A stretch of 64,000 nt of DNA from an uncultured Lachnospiraceae bacterium (lineage in GTDB: Bacteria > Bacillota > Clostridia > Lachnospirales > Lachnospiraceae): assembly GCA_902788035.1 (NCBI GenBank), contig CADAIL010000007.1, positions 110,869-174,868 of the forward strand, read 5' to 3'. The position numbers were made by a program, and so were the translations under genes. The notes below the pieces were generated by a model. That model was not told the DNA's origin, searched no databases, and saw only the letters and a list, made by a program, of their open reading frames with translations. This document shows positions 25,884 to 34,970 of the stretch, piece after piece (positions within the stretch are counted from its first letter, which is position 1; each line of letters starts with the position of its first letter).

Positions 25884-25951
25884 AGAGGCTGTTGCAGCAG
25901 ATGATATCTCCGCTTATTGAAGCGTTGATACACCTTACTGCGACAGCCTCT
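25884..25951. repeat. Diverged R2 hairpin repeat, copy 4, probable xpt terminator
   Basis: AGAGGCTGTTGCAG (25884-25897) pairs with CTGCGACAGCCTCT on the right, and the right arm contains CACCTTACTGCGACAGCC, close to the R2 right arm. The middle differs from other copies. A run of six T follows directly, so it can stop xpt transcription. Confidence 0.65.
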
Positions 25952-26029
25952 GTTTTTTATCGAACAGGATTTTTCGCTCTCCTATACAATAAGACTTTTC
26001 AATTTTCTCTGTCGGCAGAACTATAAAAA

Positions 26030-26947
26030 TTACTTCCGAGACTTTCTGAGGCTCACCTTCCGGTCCGTCTTATCCCCCTTGACCTGCAGCTCCGGTATGC
26101 TGTCAATGAACTTGTACAGCTGGCTGTAGCCGTAGAGCTTGACATTGAAGCCCCGGTGCCTCCGCCTGATTTCCTGTCCAAGCGTTGCCAGAGCGATCGG
26201 CTTAGCTCTCTTTGACACGATCTCGACAATATCCGCGATGACCATCTCCTCGTCAGTCTTCTCTTCCCGGAGGCTGACCGTCACCTGATTATTAGCCTTG
26301 GTGACCTCGATTGCCGGCATGTCCTCAAGGAACTTGGAAAGCTGGCTGTAGCCGAATGTACGGATATCGAAATCCGGGTACTTGTTCTGCAGCTTACTCC
26401 CGATCTCACCTGAGCCTGTGATCTTCCCCTTGTTATCATTCATCGTAATGATATTGATGATATCTGCCTCGATGGCCTCCTTATCCGTCGCGCTGACATT
26501 CTGCTCGGTCTCGACCAGATTTTCAAGCTCAGTAAAAATCGTGCAGGCCGCGCGGAACGAATCCGGCGTCTTCTTCTCTCCCATGCCGATGACGATCTTG
26601 CCGGACTCTCTCAGGCGGCTTGCCAGTCTGGTAAAATCACTGTCGGAGGAGACGATGCAGAAGCCATCCACATTAGACGTATAGAGAAGATCCATCGCAT
26701 CGATGATGAGGGCTGAATCCGTCGCGTTCTTACCGCTGGTGTTGGAGAACTGTTGGATCGGTATGATGGATTTTTCCAGGAGCTTCTCGCTCCAGCGCGC
26801 GTTGAGCTGGGACGTGAAGTCACCGTAGATACGTCTGTAGGTGATAATACCATACTGGGACAGCTCATCGAAAATGCCGTTCAGATATTTGGAGGACACA
26901 TTGTCCGAATCAATCAGAAGGGCAAGTTTTCTGTCTTCTGTTTCCAT
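26030..26947 (-). CDS. NYN-domain RNase with two LOTUS/OST-HTH domains
   Basis: The 305-aa product has an N-terminal NYN (PIN-like) nuclease: LALLIDSDNVSSKYL with the first acidic site, DSALIIDAMDLLYT, and SSDSDFTRLASRLRE. Two LOTUS/OST-HTH repeats follow, each ending FGYSQLSKFLE or YGYSQLYKFID (about residues 165-230 and 235-300). This layout is known for bacterial relatives of MARF1-type ribonucleases, which probably bind and cut structured RNA. It follows the pyrophosphorylase gene by 20 bp and so probably shares its transcript. AAAGGA precedes the start. Confidence 0.9.
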   Translation of the reverse strand: METEDRKLALLIDSDNVSSKYLNGIFDELSQYGIITYRRIYGDFTSQLNARWSEKLLEKSIIPIQQFSNTSGKNATDSALIIDAMDLLYTSNVDGFCIVSSDSDFTRLASRLRESGKIVIGMGEKKTPDSFRAACTIFTELENLVETEQNVSATDKEAIEADIINIITMNDNKGKITGSGEIGSKLQNKYPDFDIRTFGYSQLSKFLEDMPAIEVTKANNQVTVSLREEKTDEEMVIADIVEIVSKRAKPIALATLGQEIRRRHRGFNVKLYGYSQLYKFIDSIPELQVKGDKTDRKVSLRKSRK

Positions 26948-26967
26948 ACTATTCCTTTCTAAAATAC

Positions 26968-28197
26968 TTATAATGCCACTCCGTTCATGAGAAGCAGCCG
27001 TCTGGCGCTCTCCACGGAGTCCACACCTGTCCTGTTTTTCACAGGTGCAAATTCAGTCTCCCGGACCACTTCAAACGGCAGGCATCCGGGAATATCGCGC
27101 AGAAGGTCGAAGATGAAGAGTTCGAACTTGCAGCCATTTGCATCTTCCGGCTCAACAATATTGCCATCTCCGTCGATGCAATTGATCTTTTTCCGCGCGA
27201 TGTGGTAGGTCATTTTCTCATCCATCACTTTTTCAAGCGCGTCCACACGGAAGAGATAATTCAAAATGACGCCGTAGTAGAACTGATAATTCCCGTCATC
27301 ATCCTTTGCATTCCTCATCTCGTCCGTCATCTCCGAGTACTCAACGACAGCCGTTTTGCCGTCCTCGAGACACATAACGCCGACTTTCTCATCCGGTGAC
27401 GTCTTCCTGACGACCTTTGAGCCGGAAGCACAGCCCGACAGTATTGTCGCTCCGATAAAGACCGGATCACAGATGTGCTGCAGGACATTGTCGACGCCGA
27501 ACACATTCAGCCACTCAACGCCGTCCTCCTTCAGATAGTCGATCAGCCCGCACCGCACCATTGAAGAGAACCAGCCGCCGTTCCCGTTCGGTGATGTGGA
27601 TATCCTGTCTTTGCTTTCCAGCAAAACTTTCCCGTCAAAGCCGACTGTCGGAGCCATGTCCTGCACAAAGAACTGAATATAGGCAGGATTGTATCCGAAG
27701 AAATCGTTCTTCTTGAAAAATTCGCGGGTCTTTTCGTCATTCTTGTCGCTCGTCATGATGAGAAGATGGATCCACTGTTTCGCTTTCCTTGTCACAGCGA
27801 GGAGATTTGTCACCAGACGCTCGAATATATAGACACGTCTTGAAATGCCTACGTCATACATGCCTTTCGGATCGGGGCTTCCGAGGCGTGTGCCCATGCC
27901 TCCGGCAAGAAGAACAGCGGCCATCTTTCCCGCGCGGATAGCCTCCATCCCGCATTCGAAAAACTCTTCCCTGCGCTCATCGATTTCCGGGATCTGCATG
28001 GTTTTAAGGGGACGAAGCTCGCCACGGGAGGTGTTCTCCGCCTCGTGGGAAAGCGCGTCAACGACCGAAAAATCCGTTGCCATGATCTGGTCGCACAGAG
28101 CTGCTTTCTTTTCGCTGCTGAGTTCATCGTAAAATTTCAGAAGGTGGGTCTGACCGCACCCTGCGAGTTTTTTGTATGCATCTTCATATGTAGACAT
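26968..28197 (-). CDS. UTP--hexose-1-phosphate (UDPGP-type) pyrophosphorylase
   Basis: The 409-aa product has the nucleotide-binding signature LAGGMGTRLGSPDPKGMYDVG (about residues 97-117) of the UDPGP/AGX family, then the uridine- and sugar-binding segments (FVQDMAPTVG, SPNGNGGWF, NVFGVDNVLQ). These enzymes make UDP-GlcNAc, UDP-GalNAc or UDP-glucose from UTP and a sugar phosphate in the cytoplasm. The domain order resembles the eukaryote-like bacterial group more than GalU or GlmU. Sugar specificity cannot be set from sequence. GAGGT precedes the start. Confidence 0.85.
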   Translation of the reverse strand: MSTYEDAYKKLAGCGQTHLLKFYDELSSEKKAALCDQIMATDFSVVDALSHEAENTSRGELRPLKTMQIPEIDERREEFFECGMEAIRAGKMAAVLLAGGMGTRLGSPDPKGMYDVGISRRVYIFERLVTNLLAVTRKAKQWIHLLIMTSDKNDEKTREFFKKNDFFGYNPAYIQFFVQDMAPTVGFDGKVLLESKDRISTSPNGNGGWFSSMVRCGLIDYLKEDGVEWLNVFGVDNVLQHICDPVFIGATILSGCASGSKVVRKTSPDEKVGVMCLEDGKTAVVEYSEMTDEMRNAKDDDGNYQFYYGVILNYLFRVDALEKVMDEKMTYHIARKKINCIDGDGNIVEPEDANGCKFELFIFDLLRDIPGCLPFEVVRETEFAPVKNRTGVDSVESARRLLLMNGVAL

Positions 28198-28338
28198 TCT
28201 GTTTTACCTCACTATAGCGAACTGAGAAAAGGATGCTGCATATGCCCGTTCGCACATATACAACATCCTCATTTTACCAAATAAAACCGTGTTTATCCAC
28301 CTTTAGCGAAAAAGTATGTATAAAACAGACGATCGGAT

Positions 28339-28536
28339 AGCAGTTCAGACGGGCTGCCCCGGATCTCGAAAACCGGCGCAAACATCATCTTCATCGAAAA
28401 ACGCAGGTCCTTCTCTGCGAGCTAAGCAATGCATATGCATTGCTGATCTCTCGGTCGGACCTGCAATGTTTTTCTCACGAAGATGGATGCTTTGCTGCCG
28501 GGAACGAAATGCAGGGAACAACCCGTCCGAACTGCT
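28339..28536. repeat. R1 long hairpin repeat, copy b (short form)
   Basis: The outer arms are AGCAGTTCAGAC and GTCCGAACTGCT. The core is CATCATCTTCATCGAAAAA and TTTTTCTCACGAAGATGGATG, the inner stem is GCAGGTCC/GGACCTGC, and the tip is the perfect palindrome AGCAATGCATATGCATTGCT. It lies between the pyrophosphorylase start and the stop of the RlmI-like gene. Confidence 0.92.
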
Positions 28537-28548
28537 GCACTGTGTTCG

Positions 28549-29952
28549 TTACTGTTCTTTCACCACTTGGAAGATGTAGAACTTAAGATACGAACTCTCC
28601 GCCGCCGACCACAAAATGGGATGGTCCGGCGCCTGCGTTCTCGCCTCGACCTGGCGCAGGCGCACATGGGCTTCCCTTGCCGCCTCGTGCACCATCTTCT
28701 CAAAAAGCTCACGCGTCATAAAGTGGGAGCAGGTGCAGGTCGCAAGGAAACCGCCGTCTTTTACCAACCGCATGCCTGCGCGGTTGATTTTCCGGTAGCC
28801 CTTCTCCGCATTCTTTATATTCTGCCTCGATTTTGCAAATGCAGGCGGATCCAATATAACGACATCATACTGTATTCCTTCCTTCTCCATCTGCGGCAGT
28901 AGTTCAACGAGATCTGCGGTCATGAAACCGAGTTTTGTGCCGGATTCATTGGTCATGAAACGTCCTGTCAGCGCGTCCTCCGGAATTGCTCTTCCCATAC
29001 CTGAATTTCCTGCCTGTACGTCCTGCGCCATCTTTCCGTCTATTGCGGATTTTCCGGCCTGTGCATCCTGCGCCATTCTTCCGTCAACATCGGGACATCC
29101 TACCTGCGCTTCCCCTGCTGTCGTCTCAGTCGTATAAGCAAATCCGTTCAGCTCCGCATTGCGGATCGCCTGGCGAAGGGCTGTCTCCGACGCATCGACC
29201 GCCAGAACACTTTCAGCTCCGGCCAACGCGGCGTTGAGCGCAAATGACCCTGTGTGAGTAAAGCAGTCCAGCACCTTAGCTCCGCGGCACATGGGACGGA
29301 TGGCTGCGCGGTTATATTTCTGGTCAAGAAAAAATCCGGTCTTCTGGCCTTCCGCCACGTCGACAAGATAATGAACGCCGTTCTCTGTGATCGGGACCTG
29401 CGTGTCAAAGGGCTGACCTATGAAGCCTTTTTTCCTCTCCATTCCCTCCTTGAGCCGTTCCTTCGCGTCGCTACGCTCATAAATCCCGCGGATCTTTATG
29501 CCATCCTCAGCCAGGATCCCGATCAGAATTTCCAGAATCAGCTCTTTCATCCTGTCCATGCCCAAAGACAGAGACTCTATGACGAGTATATCCTCATACT
29601 TGTCAATCGTAATCCCCGGCAGAAAATCCGCATCGCCGAAGACGATGCGGCAGCTTCCTGTATCAACAGTCTTCCTGCGGTAGTCCCAGGCAGCCCTCAG
29701 TCTTTTCGTGAGAAACTCTCTGCCGATCTCAGTATCTTTATCTCTGGTCAGCATGCGTACTCGGATTTTCGAGTTCATGTTGATAACACCCTTTCCCATG
29801 GGATAGCCGTCAAAGTCCCTGACACTCACGACGTCTCCATTAAGAAAGCTTCCCTGTATATCGGCGATTTCATTGTCAAATATCCATGCTCCTCCGGATT
29901 TGAGAAGTCTTCCCTCTCCTTTTTTCAGTGTAATGAACGCAGACACTTTCAT
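28549..29952 (-). CDS. RlmI-family 23S rRNA cytosine-5 methyltransferase with repeat insertion
   Basis: The 467-aa product has an N-terminal PUA-like domain (residues 1-75) and a class-I methyltransferase domain (VLDCFTHTGSFALNAALAG near 228-246, VILDPPAFAKSR near 365-376, CTCSHFM). RlmI methylates a 23S rRNA cytosine using S-adenosylmethionine. Between beta-strands, residues 285-329 consist of three 15-residue copies (e.g. GKSAIDGKMAQDVQA) that typical RlmI proteins lack. The insertion is probably a surface loop. GAGGAGTGAG precedes ATG 29952. Exact rRNA position is inferred from family only. Confidence 0.88.
   Translation of the reverse strand: MKVSAFITLKKGEGRLLKSGGAWIFDNEIADIQGSFLNGDVVSVRDFDGYPMGKGVINMNSKIRVRMLTRDKDTEIGREFLTKRLRAAWDYRRKTVDTGSCRIVFGDADFLPGITIDKYEDILVIESLSLGMDRMKELILEILIGILAEDGIKIRGIYERSDAKERLKEGMERKKGFIGQPFDTQVPITENGVHYLVDVAEGQKTGFFLDQKYNRAAIRPMCRGAKVLDCFTHTGSFALNAALAGAESVLAVDASETALRQAIRNAELNGFAYTTETTAGEAQVGCPDVDGRMAQDAQAGKSAIDGKMAQDVQAGNSGMGRAIPEDALTGRFMTNESGTKLGFMTADLVELLPQMEKEGIQYDVVILDPPAFAKSRQNIKNAEKGYRKINRAGMRLVKDGGFLATCTCSHFMTRELFEKMVHEAAREAHVRLRQVEARTQAPDHPILWSAAESSYLKFYIFQVVKEQ
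28966..29100 (-). repeat. In-frame 45-bp coding minisatellite in the RlmI-like gene
   Basis: Three tandem 45-bp units encode 15 residues each: GCPDVDGRMAQDAQA, GKSAIDGKMAQDVQA and the diverged GNSGMGRAIPEDALT. Confidence 0.85.
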
Positions 29953-30028
29953 ATCTCACTCCTCGAAAAAAAATTTACGATTTTTCAAATTTTTCTCTAA
30001 TGTTCATAGTTTGTTCATTTTTATATGC

Positions 30029-30124
30029 TACTATACAAATGTGCTGAGAAGCACTCACTTTTTCAATGCCGGTTCGCCGGCATCCCCGGAAGGCCGCAAC
30101 CCCTCATAGCGGCCTTCTTTTTTT
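30029..30124 (+). ncRNA. Candidate small RNA with three hairpins
   Basis: Between two minus-strand genes, an extended -10 (TG-c-TACTAT, 30026-30034) faces right. From about 30041 three hairpins follow: GTGCT-gaga-AGCAC, ATGCCGG-ttcg-CCGGCAT, and GAAGGCCGC...GCGGCCTTC with seven T after it. There is no open frame. The terminator points away from both neighbours, so it does not serve them. The -35 box is poor. Confidence 0.55.
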
Positions 30125-30205
30125 ATCTTTCTCATTTCAACGCGCAGTTTTCAGCGTGTTTTGCGCCAAAAAAAGCTATGTGACTCTTTCTTGAACAGCT
30201 CTGTA

Positions 30206-30982
30206 TTATTGACCTGCCATCTCGCGGAACGTAAGCGTCGAAATTTCCCCGGTCTGTACATTCTCAACCTCCACGCTGCCGTCACTTACGTCAATTCGAA
30301 TATACGAAAAAATCTCAGCGGACTGTGCTTTTGACACGGTGTAAATAAGCACGCTTTCCTCTATGTCTGTATCTGAAATTTCGAACTCGGGACCAATATA
30401 TGTTTCAACGATTTTTCGTATCTCCGGCTCACTGAGCCGCACAGTCATATCCGCCCGGTCACTTACAGCGTCCCCCGCAGCCTCTTCGTCAACTGTTCCG
30501 TCAGCCGCAGCTCCGTCAGTTCCGTTATTCGCAGCTTCAGTCTTCGCGCCGGCATTCCCGACGCCTGCCGCTGCATCAGCGATTCCTTCGTCCGCTGCCT
30601 CGCCGCCCGTCAGCTCCGGCTGATCTACCATGTCCTGATTCCCGACCATTGTATCCTCTTCAGCCTCTTCAGCCGCATACTCCTTTGCCTCCTCATATTC
30701 CACACTACCGGTCATTGAAGGGCTCATGAGCGGCTGACTGATTCTTATGATTCCTGCTATCAGAATAAGCGCGCAGGCCACAGCCAGACCGGCGAGAATT
30801 TTTGACGCCGGGTATCTTTTTCTGCCTGAGAACGCTTTGGACAAATCCTCGTCAGCGTCCATTTTATATGCCGCCAGCCTTTCAGGATCAGCGCTGCTGA
30901 TTTCCTTTAAGACGCGCCTCCGCATCTCATCGGTGACGACGACTTTGTCCATGATCTCATTGTACTTTTTACTCAAAGTCAT
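30206..30982 (-). CDS. Membrane protein, putative anti-sigma factor
   Basis: The 258-aa product has a cytoplasmic N-terminal part of about 60 residues, one membrane segment (ILAGLAVACALILIAGIIRI), and a long Ala/Glu/Gly/Asp-rich linker (about residues 95-170). A small C-terminal domain (VETYIGPEFEISDTDIEE...) follows. No HxxxCxxC is present. Its start overlaps the end of the ECF sigma gene by 14 bp, a layout that strongly suggests it is the partner anti-sigma factor. That role is inferred from position, not from a recognised domain. Confidence 0.7.
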   Translation of the reverse strand: MTLSKKYNEIMDKVVVTDEMRRRVLKEISSADPERLAAYKMDADEDLSKAFSGRKRYPASKILAGLAVACALILIAGIIRISQPLMSPSMTGSVEYEEAKEYAAEEAEEDTMVGNQDMVDQPELTGGEAADEGIADAAAGVGNAGAKTEAANNGTDGAAADGTVDEEAAGDAVSDRADMTVRLSEPEIRKIVETYIGPEFEISDTDIEESVLIYTVSKAQSAEIFSYIRIDVSDGSVEVENVQTGEISTLTFREMAGQ

Positions 30983-31550
30983 ACGCCTCCTTCAGAATTT
31001 CTTTCAGTTTCTTTCGCGCCCTTGAAAGATCCGACCTGACCGTCACCTCTCTTCGGCCGAGAATGGCAGCAATCTCCGCCGTCGTAAATCCTTCATGGTA
31101 GAAAAGGTGAATGACCTCCCGGTAGTTATCAGGGAGCTGGCTGACAGCCTCCCATACGAACCCGAGATCCTCCTTCTCCTCTGCGACCAGCTCCTCCATG
31201 AGCTCATCATGATTTCGATACCCGTTATAGCGGATCCTGTTCTTGCTCAGGTTTCCGGCAACGCGGAAGAGCCAGGCTTTGGCGTGGGCTTCATTTGCAA
31301 ATGCAGGCTTATTCACCAGATAAGTAAGCAGCGTATCCTGAAGAATTTCCTCCGCATCGGACATGTTGTGAAGATAGGAGTAGGCGAACCGCAGAATGCT
31401 GTCACCGTACCGGTCCATAATGAGAGCTGCTGTCTCATTTGCATCCTCCCCTGCTCCGGAATCGGTCTTCGGAACGGACGAGAAGGCAGCAAAGAGCAGC
31501 CGGTATATCCTCCCTATTCTGTTGTCATTCCACGGAATGGCCAGTGTCAT
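30969..31550 (-). CDS. ECF-type RNA polymerase sigma factor (second)
   Basis: The 193-aa product has an N-terminal extension of about 40 residues, region 2 (YGDSILRFAYSYLHNMSDAEEILQDTLL; AHAKAWLFRVAGNLSKNRIR) and region 4 (LPDNYREVIHLFYHEGFTTAEIAAILGRREVTVRSDLSRARKKLKEIL). It overlaps the next, membrane-anchored gene by 14 bp. The extension may not be translated; starts nearer region 2 are possible. It controls an unknown regulon, probably including its own operon. Confidence 0.92.
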   Translation of the reverse strand: MTLAIPWNDNRIGRIYRLLFAAFSSVPKTDSGAGEDANETAALIMDRYGDSILRFAYSYLHNMSDAEEILQDTLLTYLVNKPAFANEAHAKAWLFRVAGNLSKNRIRYNGYRNHDELMEELVAEEKEDLGFVWEAVSQLPDNYREVIHLFYHEGFTTAEIAAILGRREVTVRSDLSRARKKLKEILKEAYDFE

Positions 31551-31604
31551 ATCTGATCCTCAACTTAATACAACTCATAACCCTTATATGTTGCATCCCT
31601 CATA

Positions 31605-31655
31605 TCAAGAAAAGCGGTCCAGCAGTTATGTGTCTGTCACACAATGCTGAACCGT
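31605..31655 (-). terminator. Terminator of the unknown gene at 31682
   Basis: On the minus strand a hairpin pairs CGGTTCAGCA with TGCTGGACCG around an inner TGTG/CACA stem, followed by CTTTTCTT. Confidence 0.6.
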
Positions 31656-31681
31656 CTTAAGAATCGATTCAAAATCGAGAA

Positions 31682-32140
31682 TTAAATTCTCAGGAAATAC
31701 GGACGAATGTCTGTGACCGAAGAGTGAATGAGCGCGATTCTGTTCGCGACGTCTCTCGCATAGCCGATACTGGAGGCATCATCCACGATATCAAAGTTAG
31801 CCCAGTCCTGATCATTGGTTTCAAAGTCGTCGATACATGTCAGAATGAGATCTGCCGCCCCGTCCTCACATACATAGAGTTCCTTCGTAGTCTCATCGAT
31901 GATGTATGTCAGCTCTTTCTTGGATACGATAAGATAGTTCCGGTCTTCTGAAATGATCGGCAGAACTATCGTCCATGCCGGATTCTCGATCTCAGTGAAC
32001 GCGCGGAACTGGGGAAGGAAAGTTCCCGTGATGTCCTGCGTATAAATCAGGGTGATGTCAAGCGGCTTTTCTGTTCCGACGTCGAATGTCAGATGGGCTT
32101 TCCCGCGTGCCGGTACAGAAAGATTGATTCTCTCGCTCAT
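31682..32140 (-). CDS. Conserved-looking protein of unknown function (152 aa)
   Basis: I do not recognise this family. The 152-aa product has no signal peptide or membrane segment. It reads as alternating strands in the first 100 residues (LSVPARGKAHLTFDVG; ELTYIIDETTKELYVCEDG) with an acidic centre and a short helix near the end. ATG 32140 is fixed by AAGGAGG. It stands alone with its own terminator and is probably expressed. Confidence 0.7.
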   Translation of the reverse strand: MSERINLSVPARGKAHLTFDVGTEKPLDITLIYTQDITGTFLPQFRAFTEIENPAWTIVLPIISEDRNYLIVSKKELTYIIDETTKELYVCEDGAADLILTCIDDFETNDQDWANFDIVDDASSIGYARDVANRIALIHSSVTDIRPYFLRI

Positions 32141-32421
32141 AGTGTGTCTCCTCCTTACAAAACATATAGTCATCTTGGTTTTGTATGCTGCTGCTCATTA
32201 GCTGTGCCGTGCGGTGCCCGAATAATGAAGCCTTCCGCACCTTCGTACTTTTTATTATATATCATCAACCCGGCTTTTTAAACCCACAAGTTCCCGCTGA
32301 AATTATCAGAAATCCCTCGGCGTTTTTGCCGAGTTCCGCAGGCTGAAAAGTACTTCTCCTGTCGCGAGGCTGCGACTCTCAGAACTTCAGCTGCATGTTT
32401 ACAGCTGCGAGGCTGCGATTC
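32141..32421. other. Intergenic region with hairpin and duplicated 28-bp segment
   Basis: It holds CTCGGCgtttttGCCGAG (32316-32334), a possible terminator of the gene ending at 32422. It also holds a direct duplication of GCGAGGCTGCGAYTCTCAGAACTTCAGCTG (starting near 32365 and 32406); the second copy forms the 3' end of that gene. No further gene is seen. Confidence 0.6.
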
Positions 32422-32904
32422 TCAGAACTTCAGCTGAACTTCGTCGTTGACAATGTGCATGATTTCGGCTGTGAGATCCGCGATTCCGGTCTCGCTGTTC
32501 AGATCGGTCCTGCCGATCGTCCCTACCGGGTAAGCCTTGCCTGCCACTATATCACGCAGGTAATTGTACCATTTTCCGCCCAGGTCAAATACACGGCCGT
32601 CTTTATAGAGAATCAGCTCAGATCCGACCGAGTGCTCGTACATATCATAATCCACGTAGGTGTCGTACCAGTAATAAATCCGGACATATTCATGTGAGGG
32701 ATCCCATCCCTCGGCCGACGCGATGAGATACTTATCCAGCTGGCTCTCCTTTATTTCTTTTGCCGCCGCCCCGTCCGAGATCCATTTTTCGGGAAGAATG
32801 CCTGCTGCCGCATCCTCGAAGGCCTCGGCCAGTTTTACGAGTACAGCCTCATCCTCCGCGGGTACCGGGTATTCTTTTTCAAAATACAGTTCATAACAGT
32901 TCAT
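32422..32904 (-). CDS. Protein of unknown function (160 aa)
   Basis: I do not recognise this family. The 160-aa product is acidic and soluble, with a tyrosine-rich middle (YVRIYYWYDTYVDYDMYEHSVG) followed by ELILYKDGRVFDLGGKWYNYL and a helical end. It has no signal peptide. GGAGG precedes ATG 32904. Its last 30 bp are repeated just downstream, as if the 3' end had been duplicated. It stands alone. Confidence 0.7.
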   Translation of the reverse strand: MNCYELYFEKEYPVPAEDEAVLVKLAEAFEDAAAGILPEKWISDGAAAKEIKESQLDKYLIASAEGWDPSHEYVRIYYWYDTYVDYDMYEHSVGSELILYKDGRVFDLGGKWYNYLRDIVAGKAYPVGTIGRTDLNSETGIADLTAEIMHIVNDEVQLKF

Positions 32905-33018
32905 TAATATTGACCTCCAATGCCGGCATGTCATACGCCGTCATGAGCATTATACAACCGGCTCACGAACTTTTCCACACCCACATAAGCTTCCTCGACA
33001 GTCGTCTGTCCGCAATTA

Positions 33019-33071
33019 TAACAGTTCAGACAGGCTGCTTCGGATCTGAGATACGTCGCAAACATCATCCG
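33019..33071. repeat. R1 repeat half-element, copy c (left arm only)
   Basis: TAACAGTTCAGACAGGCTGC and the following bases to CGCAAACATCATC match the left arm of R1. The core after CATCATC and the whole right arm are absent. The match ends about 5 bp before the stop codon of the ATPase gene, showing a deletion or incomplete insertion at that boundary. Confidence 0.8.
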
Positions 33072-33076
33072 CAGTG

Positions 33077-33835
33077 TTAGATAATCCTGTACCCCGGAAA
33101 CTCATTTTCCCCGATACCGTACAGTTTTCTCAAGTACACATCATTAAGGACCTCCGTCCCCCCATCCGCGTCCATATGGCCGTCCTTCAGACAGATCACA
33201 CGGTCCGATACCAGCCGTACAAGCTCCAGCTCATGCAGAGACATCAGAATCGTCACATGCTGCTTCTCCGCCAGCAGGCGAAGAAGATTCAGGAATTCCA
33301 GCTTATATCGGATATCAAGGAATGTTGTCGGCTCATCGAGGATCAGAATATCCGGTTCCTGGCAGATTGCCTTGGCCAGAAGGACCCGCTGCCTCTGACC
33401 GTCGCTGATTTCCGTTATATATAGAGAGGACAGATCACTTGTCCCGGTCAGTTCCATTGCCCCGTCAACAGCCTCGTCATCTGCTGCCCTAAGTTTTCCC
33501 AGAAGCCCTGTATAGGGATAACGGCCGGATGCCACCATTTCCCGGCAGGTCATCCACTCCGGCCTTATGTTCCCGGTCATCATGACCGCCATGGCTTTCG
33601 CTATCTCGCTTCTCGTCAGCTCCCCAAGGTCTCTGTCTCCCAGAAGCACGTTTCCTTTAAGAGGCGCAAGGTCACCCATCAGAGTCTTCAGCAGGGTCGA
33701 CTTGCCGGACCCGTTCGGTCCGATCAGAGAGATGATCCGGCCCTCAGCGAGGTCGAAATTTATATCCGACAGCACGATCCTGCTGCCATAGCCCGCGCTG
33801 AGATCGCGCGCGGACAGGGTAATTTTATCATTCAT
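33077..33835 (-). CDS. ATP-binding subunit, FecE/BtuD-type ABC importer
   Basis: The 252-aa product has Walker A GPNGSGKST (about residues 38-46), the signature ISDGQRQRVLLAKAI, Walker B ILILDEPTTFLD and the switch histidine in MSLHELELV. This is the FecE/FhuC/BtuD class that powers uptake of iron chelates, heme or cobalamin. It is the last gene of the riboswitch-led cluster, 66 bp after the permease. The signature has SDGQ in place of SGGQ, which is tolerated in this class. Confidence 0.93.
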   Translation of the reverse strand: MNDKITLSARDLSAGYGSRIVLSDINFDLAEGRIISLIGPNGSGKSTLLKTLMGDLAPLKGNVLLGDRDLGELTRSEIAKAMAVMMTGNIRPEWMTCREMVASGRYPYTGLLGKLRAADDEAVDGAMELTGTSDLSSLYITEISDGQRQRVLLAKAICQEPDILILDEPTTFLDIRYKLEFLNLLRLLAEKQHVTILMSLHELELVRLVSDRVICLKDGHMDADGGTEVLNDVYLRKLYGIGENEFPGYRII

Positions 33836-33901
33836 GAGTTATCTACCTTTTCTCTTCAGGTTACATTCCTGACCAATCCGGGCTTGCAGAATCTATATTC
33901 A

Positions 33902-34912
33902 TCAGATTGGCCGCTTGTTGCGTGTCATCATGATCCAGATAACACACGGAGCTCCGAAAACGGCCGTCACCGTGCTGATGCTCAGCTCAGTCGGCGCGAA
34001 AAGAGTCCTCGCGATGAGATCCGAAAAGAGGCAGAATACCGCTCCGCCGAGGAAACATGCGGGTATCATGACAATCGGTCTCTGAGTCTTCATGAGATTT
34101 CTGATAAGGTGGGGCACCGCGACTCCTACAAAAGAGACAGGTCCTGCAAATGCAGTCACCACCGCGGACAGCACACTCGACAGCAGAATCACTGCAATCC
34201 GAAGACGAAGCACGTTGACCCCGAGACTGCCGGCAGCAGATTCACCGAGCTGGTATGCTCCGATCGGCTTTGACAGCAGGAATGCGGCCGTGACCGCAAG
34301 CGCGACAACAGATCCTGCCGATGCGACATCGCTCCATGTTGATCCGGAAAACGTTCCCAGGGACCAGTTGTGGAGATTGACGATATTGGAATCATCCGCG
34401 AATGTGACGACAATCTCCGTTATCGCTGAGCATATGTAGCCTACCATGACGCCGCATATGATCAGCACACTCATGCGATGGACCTGCTGTGATGCGGCAA
34501 GAATAAAACCGGTGACAGCCATCGCTCCTGCAAATGCCGCAAGGACCATGGCAAACGATCCCAGATGCAGTCCTGCCCCGAGCGAAAAAATCATGACAAG
34601 AGCGACCGCAAGCTTGGACCCCGATGAGATACCAAGAATAAAAGGTCCCGCAATCGGATTGTTAAAGAAAGTCTGAAGCAGAAAACCTGACACAGCCAGA
34701 GCTCCACCGAGTATCATTGCCGTCACGATCCTCGGCAGGCGTATGCTCCAGATGATGCTGTGGGCTGTTCCGCCCCCACTGCCCATCAATATAGCCGGAA
34801 TATCGGCGATTGCCACAGCCCTGCTGCCATTTGCGACATTGAGGACAAAAAGAAGAACGAGCATAGCCGCGAGCAATATGAAACTTGTCAGTAGCCTTTT
34901 ATTTTCTCTCAT
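33902..34912 (-). CDS. FecCD-type ABC importer permease
   Basis: The 336-aa product has about ten membrane segments and FecCD/BtuC signatures: SIRLPRIVTAMILGGALAVSGFLLQTFFNNPIAGPFILGISSGSKLA and GPVSFVGVAVPHLIR. One gene serves both permease halves as a homodimer. It lies between the binding protein (58 bp) and the ATPase. The start chosen, ATG 34912, gives a normal short N-terminus; its ribosome site is weak. The substrate is a metal chelate or corrinoid, judged by the cluster. Confidence 0.93.
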   Translation of the reverse strand: MRENKRLLTSFILLAAMLVLLFVLNVANGSRAVAIADIPAILMGSGGGTAHSIIWSIRLPRIVTAMILGGALAVSGFLLQTFFNNPIAGPFILGISSGSKLAVALVMIFSLGAGLHLGSFAMVLAAFAGAMAVTGFILAASQQVHRMSVLIICGVMVGYICSAITEIVVTFADDSNIVNLHNWSLGTFSGSTWSDVASAGSVVALAVTAAFLLSKPIGAYQLGESAAGSLGVNVLRLRIAVILLSSVLSAVVTAFAGPVSFVGVAVPHLIRNLMKTQRPIVMIPACFLGGAVFCLFSDLIARTLFAPTELSISTVTAVFGAPCVIWIMMTRNKRPI

Positions 34913-34970
34913 ATCTATACACCGATAACCGAACACAATGCATGAATTAATCTCCTGAGCACAGTCTCCA

